From Mytilus galloprovincialis (Eukaryota; Mollusca; Bivalvia; Mytilida; Mytilidae): a stretch of DNA of 64,000 bases. Positions 1 to 10,771 of this stretch are shown piece after piece. Under the pieces are notes generated by a model that did not search any database, had not been told where the DNA came from, and was given only the letters and a program-made list of their open reading frames with translations. Numbering within the stretch: position 1 is the first letter of the stretch; every line of letters starts with the position of its first letter. The position numbers and the translations under genes are program-made. The DNA is taken from the NCBI RefSeq assembly GCF_965363235.1, contig NC_134846.1:59199121-59263120 (forward strand), written 5' to 3'.

Positions 1-58
1 AATCAAACTAAACTGTTCATTTTTTTTTAAGTTGAGTACAATATATTTTTCTTTTTAG

Positions 59-2598
59 GTGTGTGATGAGCCTCTTCATAGTATACGTGTACAAGAACAA
101 GGCAGATTGGTGTCATGTGGTTCACACTCAGGAACAACAACATTGTTAGAACTATCAGACAGTTTATACTCATTACAGAGAAATGAGAAGAATTTAGTTA
201 CTGCAGTATGTATTGTGTTGTTAAAATAACAAATTATATTGTGTTCTTATTATGAATTCTTCGGCAGTTAATTTTTTAGTATTATTCTTGTACATTATAT
301 TGAGTTATCATTGTGTAAAAAGAGGTTATTTGATTTCATATATTTTGGTATTCTCCCCTATTGAACACAAATTTGAAAGACATTTTTAAGCTTATTGTAC
401 TTATCTTTTTTGGTGAGACTTATTAGTAATGCATTGGAACAATAATTGACCAATTGATAGCATAAGACAAGTATTACATTTCAAAGTCAATATGAAATGA
501 GATTGATTTTTGATATCCCCTTGTTCAACTTTATATTATCGGATTTTCCACAGTGAGATTTCATCATGATATTGATCGTTTGTATGTTTATGCAGAGACT
601 TATACCTTGATAAATTCATTTAATTTTTACTATTATTTGCTAGATGTTTGAAAGAGAAACAAGAAGAGAAAAGATCCTAGATGCAAGACATAGAGAAATG
701 AAATTGAAAGAAAGATCAAAGAGTTCAGCGGACAAAGATAAGGTAAATCTTTTGAAGTAGTTGATTGTTACGCATCTCAATACTAACAGTATAATTAATT
801 TACAAATTTCATATAGTTTAAATGCAAAATACTGATTGAGTATTGAAACAGTTGTTCTAATTCAGATTAGAAAAATCATCTAAACGATCAACTTGGTATT
901 TTTATTATCATTTGCTATTTTAGGATGAAGGTGAAAATAAAGGTGAAGGGGAAGAATTTAATGAAGAGGACTTGTACACAAAGGCAGAAAAAGAATTCTA
1001 TAAAATCATTGAAGAAGAAAAGAAATTACATGAGAGACGACAAGCGACAAAAGACGACATGGACAAGGGAGACAAGGGAAAGGTTGGTTTATTCTCATAC
1101 CTGAAGATTCTCATTTTAGAAATGTGTACCTAGTTAATTTAAGATTTGCTAAAAAAACAATGTTCAGATACTATTGTTTTTTTATAACCCCACTTTTAAG
1201 AATTAAACAAAGGACCTTAGTTTTAAAATTTTTATAATTGTTTTAATTAGTACTTAAATTAATATAATTATTTTTTTCTTTTAGCAATCACCAATCCAAG
1301 AAGAAGAGGGTGAAGAAAAGGCAAATGGACAACCTGTAAGTTTTATGTGCCTTAAGGGGAGACAATTTTGACATAATTTATATTGCATACTTTTTGAAGT
1401 AAGAGAGAAGGTACAAGTTTAACTCTGCCACATGTTTATGTGCTTTTCTCAAGTCAGTAAAACTCAAATGTTGTCTGTTATCATATCTTAATTTAGAGAT
1501 TTTGGTATTCATGGCAGATTTTTTTAGTCTTTTAAATCTAATCACATTTTGTTAAGACTCTCACCAGGCAATTTTAGGATTGATGTACTGTAGACACATG
1601 TCTGTTGTTAAAAATCTTATGTTGACATTATAATCATAGAATATGAACACTACAAGTCAAGGACATACAAATGACTCTCTGCATTTTAATATTCTTCCAA
1701 TTTTTTATTTATTAAATAGACTAATGGTTCAGGAGGGTCTCAAAAATATGAAGGATACCCTTAAACTGTAAGAATGTGTTAATGAACATTCATATAAAAG
1801 CACTTTTGTATGGAGCATGGTACACAACAATGCATTAGCATTATCTATAAGGAAGGGCACTATTTATGGTGATTGCTAAACATGTGTTTTTTCTTTGCTG
1901 TCACAGTGGCAAAATAAAAAAAATCTGCAAGGAAATTTCTGTTTTATAAATGAATTTTGTTTGCTTTATGTTTTTTAGACTTCACTAATAGAAGATTGTA
2001 CAGGCAAAAAATTACAATATATCATAAAAAAAAGAGTAAAAATAGTACTCCTTAATTGAATGGTTGCTTTTGTCAAAGTATTGTAATTGGAAAATTATGA
2101 TCATCATATAGTTTTGCATGATTATGGTTTTATCTTGAAATTTTAGAATAGAATAGATTTAGTTTTTTATGTGCATTTATTTCCCTTCAAACTGTATATT
2201 GTACCTTGAACTCTAGTGATAATTCATCTTTTCGTCAATCAAGACATTTCAATTTGAAAAAATTTAAACGTGAGACTAGTCAACATTTATAAAGAAAAGA
2301 GCAGTGTGGACATGCACAATAATCAATTTTAGTTGTTTTTTTTTTATCAATTTGACACCTTTTTTATGGTAACCTGTGAAAAAGTGGTCTTTCTTTGCTG
2401 TCACAGTGGCAAAACAGATGAATTTCGACTGATGAATAAGTAAACCTCATTTATTTGAAAATTAATCAATTAATTCAGAGAAGTATCTATTGGCTTTATT
2501 AGATTTCAAAAAAACTCCCAAGTTTATGATGTTTTATTGTATAGATAATGAGTGTGTTTCTTTCATTACAGGAAAAAGAAGAAGGAAAGAAAGATTAG
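59..2598 (+). CDS. DNAI2: Axonemal dynein intermediate chain 2, 3' exons (partial gene)
   Basis: Coding exons are 59-205, 644-742, 924-1082, 1285-1335 and 2572-2598 (stop TAG 2596-2598). All join in phase 0 with GT-AG introns. The first exon reads VCDEPLHSIRVQEQGRLVSC and the second MFERETRREKILDARHREMK, which match the end of the WD-repeat propeller and the following basic helix of DNAI2. The later exons are Glu/Lys-rich low-complexity tail, as in family members. DNAI2 is an intermediate chain of outer dynein arms in motile cilia and sperm flagella. The visible part encodes 160 residues; the rest of the gene, including most WD repeats, lies left of the window. Assignment is from remembered family sequence and is strong for the first two exons, weaker for the variable tail. 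Confidence 0.9.
1720..1764 (+). CDS. DNAI2: Alternative terminal exon of DNAI2
   Basis: After an acceptor (AG at 1718-1719) the phase-0 frame reads TNGSGGSQKYEGYP and stops at TAA 1762-1764. It could replace the 2572-2598 exon (EKEEGKKD, stop) as the C-terminus. Both choices follow exon 1285-1335 in frame. Which is used cannot be told from sequence; the Gly/Ser-rich peptide differs in character from the charged tail. The acceptor is ordinary, so a chance open stretch of this size is also possible. Confidence 0.4.
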   Translation, partial: TNGSGGSQKYEGYP

Positions 2599-2955
2599 TT
2601 TATCTAACATAAGACATCTTAAAAGAGGCTAAACAAAGTGACCTAGACATTATGACAACTACGATAGCATTTAGTTTTGTTTTCGTTTTGGATTAGATGC
2701 TGAATATCATATGTAATTACAACACAAATTTGAAGTGCCATTCATTACTTTTAAGAGAAACCATGTTTTTAAAAACTATAAGCATTTACAGGAAATGAAA
2801 TGTGCTACGTTATTAATAGCCTTATAAAGAACAGAATTATTTATTGAAAATTAGTGGTTTTTACTTTATTGTGATTCCATCTTATTTATAATTGTTAACA
2901 GACAATACACTTTTTATATTTGTTATAACAAATAAATTACATGAAACAATATATT
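2599..2955 (+). other. DNAI2 3' untranslated region with poly(A) signal
   Basis: AT-rich sequence follows the DNAI2 stop. The first clear AATAAA lies at 2931-2936, so cleavage would fall near 2950. A further AATAAA occurs near 3165. The exact end is inferred. Confidence 0.5.
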
Positions 2956-3650
2956 TTTGTATACATACTTCTTCAAGTAGTCTATTAATGCTCCTGGAAT
3001 ATTCATACGTCACTGATGGAAGTCACAGACAACAGGGTATGAGGATATCAAGTTCAAGTAGCATTTCAATGAATGTATATTCTTTTTATAAATTTTAGAA
3101 TGGGAATGTGTCAAAGATGAATGAATGGCATAAAAAGTATTCAGTTTCTTAAGATCTTTTAAAGAATAAATTGTTGGCTTGTAATGAACAGCAAAAAGTT
3201 TAAAATATATTTTATTATTTTTCCTCTCTGTTTTTAATATCACCAAATTCTCTATCTTTTATATTTCCAATGATAGATTTATAAAAAGGAGTGTCGAGTA
3301 AAAAAATTATATTAAACACTGCTATACGTAAGAGTGACGGCCTGAAATCAAAAACCTAATCACTGGTTGTCTGTTTTAACATCTAGTGTTATTTGTTCTT
3401 TAATTTCAGTTTTGTAGTCTTGAAATTTATATATGGCTTGTCCTGAATCGTGACGCTTCAGAGCCTGACATATGGAATAGTAAACTGAAGATTACCTCTT
3501 ATGTTTTATTTTCTATGTGGTTTTATGAGGCTTTTCTACCTCAGGCATAGATAACCTTAGCTGTATTTGGCAAAACTTTAAGGAATTGTGATTCTCAATG
3601 CTCTTCAACTTCGTACTTTATTTGGCCTTTTTAACTTTTTTAGATTCGAG

Positions 3651-3692
3651 CGTCACTGATGAGTGTTTTGTAGACAAAATGCGCGTCTGGCG
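3651..3692 (+). ncRNA. Hammerhead ribozyme, degenerate core (array unit 1)
   Basis: CTGATGA is present and the GTC cleavage triplet is kept, but the second core box reads AAAA instead of GAAA and the closing stem II pair is weakened. Activity is unlikely. It shares these changes with the copy at 4301. Confidence 0.7.
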
Positions 3693-3975
3693 TATATACT
3701 AAATTTAGTCCTGGTATCCTCAGAAATTGATTACCTTAGATGTATTTGACAAAACTTAATACTCTTCAACTTCATACTTTATTTGACCTTTTTAACTTTT
3801 TTGGATTCGACTATTTACTGTTTACAAATTTTTTAATTTTTTTAAAATACTTAGGGTTTTCTACCTCAGGCATAGATAACCTTAGCTGTATTTGGCAAAA
3901 CTTTTATGAATTTTGGTTCTCAAAGCTCTTCAACTTCATATTTTATTTGGCCTTTTTAACTTTTTTGGATTCAAG

Positions 3976-4017
3976 CGTCACTGATGAGTCTTTTGTAGAC
4001 GAAACGCGCGTCTGGCG
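3976..4017 (+). ncRNA. Type I hammerhead ribozyme (array unit 2)
   Basis: Stem I pairs CGTCA with TGGCG (one G-U). The core CTGATGA (3981-3987) is followed by stem II GTCU/AGAC with a UUUGU loop, then GAAA at 4001-4004. A very short stem III made from palindromic ACGCGCGT leads to the GTC triplet, with predicted cleavage after 4012. All core bases needed for catalysis are there. Stem III is too short for a stable monomer, but its palindrome could pair between two molecules, as known for minimal hammerheads that cut as dimers. Confidence 0.85.
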
Positions 4018-4300
4018 TATATACTAAATTTAGTCCTGGTATCCTCAGAAATAGATTACCTTAGCTGTATTTGACAAAACTTAATGCTCTTCAACTTCAT
4101 ACTTTATTTGGCCTTTTTAACTTTTTTGGATTCGACTATTTACTGTTTACAAATTTTTGAATTTTTTTAAAATACTTAGGCTTTTCTACCTCAGGCATAG
4201 ATGACCTTAGCTGTATTTGGCAAAACTTTTATGAATTTTGGTTCTCAATGCTCTTCAACTTCGTACTTTATTTGGCCTTTTTAACTTTTTTAGATTCGAG

Positions 4301-4342
4301 CTTCACTGATGAGTGTTTTGTAGACAAAATGCGCGTCTGGCG
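4301..4342 (+). ncRNA. Hammerhead ribozyme, degenerate core (array unit 3)
   Basis: Same AAAA substitution for GAAA as unit 1, plus CTTCA in place of CGTCA in stem I. Predicted inactive. Confidence 0.7.
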
Positions 4343-4625
4343 TATATACTAAATTTAGTCCTGGTATCCTCAGAAATAGATTACCTTAGATGTATTTGAC
4401 AAAACTTAATACTCTTCAACTTCATACTTTATTTGACCTTTTTAACTTTTTTGGATTTGACTATTTACTGTTTACAAATTTTTTTATTTTTTTAAAATAC
4501 TTAGGCTTTTCTACCTCAGGCATAGATAACCTTAGCTGTATTTGGCAAAACTTTTATGAATTTTGGTTCTCAATGCTCTTCAACTTCATATTTTATTTGG
4601 CCTTTTTAACTTTTTTGGATTCAAG

Positions 4626-4667
4626 CGTCACTGATGAGTCTTTTGTAGACGAAACGCGCGTCTGACG
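4626..4667 (+). ncRNA. Type I hammerhead ribozyme (array unit 4)
   Basis: Core CTGATGA, GAAA and GTC are intact. The 3' strand of stem I is TGACG, giving five Watson-Crick pairs with CGTCA, where other copies have a G-U pair. Predicted cleavage follows 4662. Confidence 0.85.
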
Positions 4668-4950
4668 TATATACTAAATTTAGTCCTGGTATCCTCAGAA
4701 ATAGATTACCTTAGATGTATTTGACAAAACTTAATGCTCTTCAACTTCATACTTTATTTGGCCTTTTTAACTTTTTTGGATTCGACTATTTACTGTTTAC
4801 AAATATTTTAATTTTTTTAAAATACTTAGGGTTTTCTACCTCAGGCATAGATAACCTTAGCTGTATTTGGCAAAACTTTTATGAATTTTGGTTCTCAAAG
4901 CTCTTCAACTTCCTACTTTTTTTGGCCTTTTTAACTTTTTTGGATTCAAG

Positions 4951-4992
4951 CGTCACTGATGAGTCTTTTGTAGACGAAACGCGCGTCTGGCG
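4951..4992 (+). ncRNA. Type I hammerhead ribozyme (array unit 5)
   Basis: Identical in core and stems to unit 2. Predicted cleavage follows 4987. Confidence 0.85.
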
Positions 4993-5265
4993 TATATACT
5001 AAATTTAGTCCTGGTATCCTCAGAAATAGATTACCTTAGCTGTATTTGACAAAACTTAATGCTCTTCAACTTCATACTTTATTTGGCCTTTTTAACTTTT
5101 TTGGATTTGACTATTTACTGTTTACAATTTTTTAATTTTTTCAAAATACTAAGGCTTTTCTACCTCAGGCATAGATAACCTTTGGCAAAACTTTTAGGAA
5201 TTTTGGTTCTTAATGCTTTTCAACTTCATACTTTTTTTTTCCTTTTTAACTTTTTTGGATTTGAG

Positions 5266-5307
5266 CATCACTGATGAGTCTGTTGTAGACGAAATGCGCG
5301 TCTGGCG
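5266..5307 (+). ncRNA. Type I hammerhead ribozyme, variant (array unit 6)
   Basis: Core CTGATGA and GAAA are intact and stem II GTCU/AGAC is kept with a GTTGT loop. Stem I carries CATCA, which leaves one mismatch with TGGCG, and stem III has a U for C. It closes the array; predicted cleavage follows 5302. Confidence 0.75.
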
Positions 5308-5340
5308 TATATACTAAATTTTGTCTTGGTATCTATGATG

Positions 5341-6495
5341 AGTTTATTTATTGTTTTGCTGTCCCATTGACATATACACACCACGTTTCGAATTGAAAGC
5401 TCACCAGAATAACTTCTGTCACTTGATGTTTGTCAGCAACCCTTACTGTCTTTAAACTTTAACAAAAACCTCTTCTGAAACAAGTTGGCAAGTCAGGATA
5501 GAAATGAGCCTGAATTATCCTTAGAATATTTTTTTGACAATGTCTGATGATCCCAGCTACTTACTAACAAAGCCACCATGGCTTAAAATGAAAGAAAGGT
5601 GTCAAATGGAAGTATTGTCTAATATCTTGAAAATTATAACAGAAAAAGAAAATCTAGCACAATAGAAAAGTTTTCAGAAAGTCAAGATGTACCCTCTGTC
5701 CATCTGAATTAAAATAGTAGGATGATTTCTTGAGCAAATTATTTAAAATAATATAAAGATTTTTCTCATATTTTTCAAATGTTGCAGCTATCTTGAATAT
5801 ATAATAGATAAAGAAAAGAACAAAAATTAAAATAAAAGAGGATCAACTACACAAAATGTACAAATAATTAAAAATGATTGTAATTGTCAGACTCCGTTTT
5901 GCCTTTAAAGATGAATTTTGAAATGTCTTGACGAAAGAGAAAGGCAACACTTATGCATGCTGTTTGTAGCGGTGGTAGCAACAAGTTTGCGATTAGATCA
6001 GTTTTAAAGGATTCATTTATGGTAGGTCAATGATATTTGGTATGCAGTTGTATTAACATCTGTATATCTAATTTCAATCTTATTCTATATTATTTGGCCC
6101 AGCTTCCTTGAAGCAAGGTTTATTGCCTGTAACTTAATTGCTAAGTTTTGTTTGTAAATTAGTGAATGGGTCAATTTTTTTTGTAACCAATTAATACATA
6201 TTTTAGCAATTTAAATGAATAATATAGTAGACCAAGAGAAATGCACATAACCAATAACCAAGACAATTAAGAACTTCAAAGGTCAAACATGACCAAATTA
6301 TAAACTAAATGTCTTCTCATAATAGCAGTTATGATTCATTTATGCATTTTTTATCTTGAAAATATACATACCTAGATAACTAATCTAAGTCTTTATAATC
6401 ACTAACATCATATGTAAACTTACTCCCACCTTGAAACCTCTTAATTTGTTCATTTGCGAATAAAATATTAATTGTTTGGAAGAGCCTTATATGAA
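5341..6495. other. Intergenic, no gene seen
   Basis: AT-rich sequence with no supported coding region. The stretch near 6025-6120, with TCAATGATATTTGGTATGCAG, resembles one near 62490-62560 and is probably a worn dispersed repeat. Confidence 0.5.
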
Positions 6496-6589
6496 TTAAA
6501 TGCTATTTATATATGGATTTGACACATAGCATATTTGACGGACTGAGAACACATAAAAAAATAAAAGATTGAAAACAAAACTAGAACCT

Positions 6590-6990
6590 AATAAACTCAT
6601 CATAGATGCCAGGATTAAATTTTGTATGTACGGCAGACACACGTTTCTTCTTAAAAAAGACTCATCAGTGACGAATGAATCCAAAAAAGTTAAAAAGGCC
6701 AAATAAAGTACGAAGTTGAAGAGCATTAAGTTTTGTCAGATACAGCTAAGGTAATCTATTTCTGAGGTAGAAGTCCTTACTATTTCAAAAAATCAAAAAA
6801 TTTGTAAACAGTTAATTTATAAATATCAATGATAATTCATATGTCATCACAGAAGTGCTGACTACAGGGCTGGTGATAACCTCCAGGATTTAAAACTCCA
6901 CCAGCAGCTGGCATCGACCCAGTGGTTGAAAATTAATAAAATCATCATAGATATATACCAGGATTTAATTTTGTCATAAACTCATCATAG
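6590..6990 (-). repeat. Full-length retrozyme-like unit, minus strand
   Basis: Read on the minus strand from about 6990, it has the tail block found at 10440-10540 (CCACTGGGTCGATGCC, then GGTTATCACCAGCCC). This is followed by the CTCTTCAACTTCGTAC block and a hammerhead ending near 6631. It therefore joins the 5' body of the 355-nt type to a 3' half close to the 325-nt type. Near-identical flanking stretches (about 6495-6590 and 7020-7110) lie on both sides, suggesting a local duplication. Confidence 0.65.
6631..6673 (-). ncRNA. Hammerhead ribozyme, degenerate stems
   Basis: On the minus strand CTGATGA, GAAA and the GTC triplet are kept. Stem II has a mismatch next to the core and stem I has an internal mismatch. 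Activity is doubtful. Confidence 0.65.
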
Positions 6991-7113
6991 TCTAGATACC
7001 AGGATGGAAAAGCCTCTGAAGCAAATGCTATTTCTATATTGAGTTGACACATACCATATTTGAAAGACTGAGAACACATCAAAATTAAAAGTTTGAAAAC
7101 AACACTAGAATTG

Positions 7114-9690
7114 ATTGTCTACGTTTTTTAATAATTGAAGTTTCTGGTCATTGAATATCTGTGTTATCCATTCTTTTGAAGTATTTGTGCTTTTAAATTT
7201 AACATTTGATTAAGGACTTTCCGTTTTGAATTTTCCTCGGAGTTCAGTATTTTTGTGATTTTACTTCTTTCAACCATTTAGTGCATATAGTAGAGAAAGA
7301 ATGTCATGATTTACAATGTTGAAATCTAATAACGATTAGATAGAGGAATTTCTGTTTAGAACATCTCACTGTATTGCTTTTTGCAATGTTGTGTTTCTCA
7401 TTTCCTTATTGTGACATTTCGAAATGTGGATAAGCATGGATGGTGATGCATGCATAACAGCTTTATTACTACTAGGATATTCTTATCCTGTCGTTGTACC
7501 CTGTCTTTTCCCTTAAAGATTGTGTATGGATTTATTTGATTTGAACATTGTCAAACTACTGTTGCCCTAAGGTTACTACCACTAAGTCTCCGAAACCGCA
7601 TGCTCGAGTAAATGAGCTCTGAAATGCTAAAAGACCCCTTTTAGCCCTATAACAAATAAAAATGAGCCGGCCCGGCTTTCCCTGGCCCTAGCCCAAAGCT
7701 TCTATAGTCTGCAAGCAATACTCAATCACACTGCTTGTAAATACTTAGTACACATGTTTCATGCAGTTGTAACACCGAAAAACGATTTAAACACAGCCTC
7801 AAAACCGTCCCAGAAATAATCTATACAAGTATTAAATTCTGTCCTCTTCATTTAATATATCTGATAATATAAAGCCCCCATTTAACAGATTTCATCTTCT
7901 AAACTGTTCTAGTGGCATATTAAACTAGCAGAACATATAATTTGAAAACCGATTTAGGTTTCTAGGAAATGCCATGGTTATGGTTATGCCGTGGTATAAG
8001 AAAGAATGAAAGGAGGAGATTGAACAAAGTCAACAGTCGAATGATATAAACACGAAGCAATATAACAATTAATTTATTGAACATTTAAAAAGATTCATAT
8101 CAACTTCTAGCACCATGTATCAAATGCCTTATTTTGGACAATTTTGGATTTCAAGTAACCATTGAACTTCATATTTTTTTTAATTGGAGGGCCACTAATC
8201 CACATTGTTTTCAAAAACGCTCATCTCGTGTACCAAATCAAAAATATCACTTTTTTTTTACCTGACACGGAACTAACGAACGAACACACTGACTGGAAAA
8301 CACACAATACTAGTACCCTCTACTGCGGACCATATAAGTATTTTTTACACCCATTTATTTAGAAAATGAAGTACTGGTATTAGTATTTATTCGAAGGTTT
8401 AATATTTCAGAAAGGAGTTAGTTTTATTATATATAAAATGATGTTTTATAATAGAGATTCTTCTGGGATGTACCAGGTGTTCATTTTTCATGATTTGATA
8501 ACTAAAATCAGCTTTGAATTCAGTGTCCACTGGAACTATTACATATCTATTGGTCGAAGCTTCCACGATTAAGGGATAGCATAAATTAGCTTAAGTAATT
8601 TTTTGATTGATATATACTAGTTTGTTTTCATTATTAGGTTATATATATATTACACAAAATCTTAAATGCAAAATAATACCAACACAAGTACCGCGTACAG
8701 AGTAATCCTTTACATTAATGTACTACAACGCTGATGAATTGTCAAATTGTAACTTACGTTCTATTATTGTGCTAATACTGTGGCACAATAATCCATAGCT
8801 GTCAACAAAATCCTCCTCCTAGTGTCTGTGAAAACTTTAGAAGTAATAATTTAACCAGTGGAAACTGTTGGTTCAAGGACATTAAACTTCTATCAAAGGA
8901 ACTATGGTAGAAGACATAAGTTCTGGGATACCGTACATGCAATCTGGGAGATATATGGGTCATTATAAAAAAGTGCAAATTTCGACTTGGTAATATTTTG
9001 AAAAATGATATCATTGTTTAAAACATTTAAATGTGTCCCGCTATTCTATAATATGGTAGCAACGATATTCAGAAATATGCAATGGGAAAAATGAAGAGTT
9101 CCTTCAATTTTAACAATATTAGGTCATCCTTTGATAGAATCGTGTCAAATGATGTTACCAATTCAAAGCATGCATTTAGGTACTAAATGTTATCGTTTAA
9201 CACCAAACAACTGTTCCAATTTGCTGTTTAGGTTTAAATTACGACTTATTGACATTATTCATATAGCTGTGCATTCTATTCAAACATGAATTTCAGAATA
9301 CATTGTCGTAAAAAAGTTGGCTGTCGTAATTATGGCCGTTGTGAATACTAAAAAATACACTTAAACTGAATATATGAGAATGTATCAGATTAAATAATAA
9401 TACTATACCTAATCCTTCGTACACGACCTAAAAACACTTTCATTTATAAATAAAAATAAAAAAAATGTCGCATTTTTATATAATAACAACCTTCAGTAAC
9501 TCCAATGACTCAAAAAAGTATCACCATTGTCATCATATTTCAAATTTTTACCTTTAATAAGTACTGAACACAAGGCCAAGAACACCGAGCAAGAGAAAAA
9601 GATGAAAAAAAAATTCTTAGGCTAAAATATCTCAAATTATATAACATAACACCAATAACTAAAAATGTCAATAGTGTTACTAAATAGTGT
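7114..9690. other. Intergenic, no gene seen
   Basis: No conserved coding region or structural RNA was recognised. A short GC-richer patch at 7560-7740 (containing GAGCCGGCCCGGC) stands out from the AT-rich surroundings but could not be identified. Confidence 0.5.
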
Positions 9691-9754
9691 TTTTGGTGTT
9701 ACCAGCATGCATCAGTCTGTGAAAACTTTTTGTATATGTAATACATGCTATTGT

Positions 9755-10015
9755 TGATAAATAAACTTATCATAGATACCATGACTAAATTTAGTATACG
9801 CCAGACGCGCGTATCGTCTACAAAAGACTCATCAGTGACACTTGAATCCCAAAAAGTGAAAAAGGCCAAATAAAGTACGAAGCTGAAGAGCATTGAGGAC
9901 CAAAATTCCTAAAAGTTTTGCCAAATACAGCTAAGGTAATCTATGCCTGAGGTAGAAAGGCCTTAGTATTTAAAAAAAATTAAAAAATGTGTAAACAGTA
10001 AATTTATAAATATAA
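9755..10015 (-). repeat. Single retrozyme-like unit, minus strand
   Basis: On the minus strand it reads from the CTGTTTACACATTTTTT block through CTACCTCAGGCATAG and CTCTTCAGCTTCGTAC to a hammerhead, then the tail ATCTATGATAAGTTTATT. It lacks the structured 5' body, so it is a partial unit. Confidence 0.65.
9799..9840 (-). ncRNA. Hammerhead ribozyme, mutated core
   Basis: CTGATGA, stem II and GTC are preserved, but the second core box reads GATA. Stem I pairs TGTCA with TGGCG less well than the array copies. Predicted inactive. Confidence 0.65.
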
Positions 10016-10374
10016 CAATAAATATTGTTAAATAAGTATTGTTTTTTTCATAAATAATATGATGTTTTGCGTGTTTAGCATGAAAGAAGCACAAAACAAT
10101 GCTGATTGTCATGATATATTCAGTGGTGTCACTAAACTGGTCAATGGTGTTAATTTATCAAAATGATCTCACCATTTACAGTAACACCAATGATTTAAGG
10201 TGTAATTGAAGATGAAGTTACGAAATAAGTGCTCCATTCCCCTATTCTATATGTTGGTACTGGTGCATGTTTCTACATTAAATCAATATATTTCAAAATT
10301 CAAAGTTCCTGAAATGTTTCCTCAATGCTCTTCAACTTCGTACTTGTTTGGCTTTGTAGATATTTTGATGTGAG

Positions 10375-10416
10375 CGTCACTGATGAGTCTTATGTAGACG
10401 AAACGCGTGTCTGGCG
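10375..10416 (+). ncRNA. Type I hammerhead ribozyme, left copy
   Basis: Stem I CGTCA/TGGCG, core CTGATGA, stem II GTCU/AGAC with a UAUGU loop, GAAA, short stem III (ACGCGTGT) and GTC triplet. The core is complete. Confidence 0.85.
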
Positions 10417-10729
10417 TACTAAATTATAATCCTGGTACCTTTGATAACTATTTGCACCACTGGGTCGATGCCACTGCTGGTGGACGTTTCGTCCCCGAGG
10501 TTATCACCAGCCCAGTAGTCAACACTTCGGTGTTGACATAAATATCAATAATGTGGTCATTTTTATGAATTTCCTGTTTACAAAACTATGAATTTTTCGA
10601 AAATCTAAGGATTTTCTTATCCCAGGCATAGATTACCTTAGCCGTATTTGGCACAACTTTTTGGAATTTTGGATCCTCAATGCTCTTCAACTTCGTACTT
10701 GTTTGGCTTTGTAGATATTTTGATGTGAG

Positions 10730-10771
10730 CGTCACTGATGAGTCTTATGTAGACGAAACGCGCGTCTGGCG
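10730..10771 (+). ncRNA. Type I hammerhead ribozyme, right copy
   Basis: Same stems and core as the left copy with the fully palindromic ACGCGCGT in stem III. Predicted cleavage follows 10766. Confidence 0.85.

Larger units (their letters stand above)
3528..5340 (+). repeat. Tandem array of 325-bp hammerhead-bearing units (retrozyme-like)
   Basis: Six copies of a hammerhead motif have predicted cleavage points after 3687, 4012, 4337, 4662, 4987 and 5302. Spacing is 325, 325, 325, 325 and 315 bp. Each unit has two related halves. Both contain the run GCTCTTCAACTTC, then TTTATTTGGCCTTTTTAAC, but only the second half ends in the ribozyme. Units 1 and 3 share private variants, as do units 2 and 4, so a 650-bp higher-order period is present. 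The array begins inside a unit near 3528 and ends just after the last hammerhead with TATCTATGATGAGTTTATT, a tail seen at other copies in the window. Open frames of about 90 residues recur in the units but are repeat artefacts. Tandem hammerhead units of a few hundred nt match the described form of metazoan retrozymes. Confidence 0.85.
6496..7110. repeat. Direct duplication of about 95 bp
   Basis: The stretch 6496-6590 (from AATGCTATTTATATATGG to GAAAACAAAACTAGAA) recurs at about 7026-7113 with scattered changes, in the same orientation. The two copies bracket the minus-strand hammerhead unit and a second tail fragment near 6975-7005. Confidence 0.6.

Noticed and set aside
3740-5002. Repeated 91-95-codon open frames
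   Set aside because: They recur because the 325-bp units recur; the period is not a multiple of three and the peptides show no domain.
7560-7740. GC-richer patch as a tRNA or SINE head
   Set aside because: No A and B boxes or cloverleaf could be made out.
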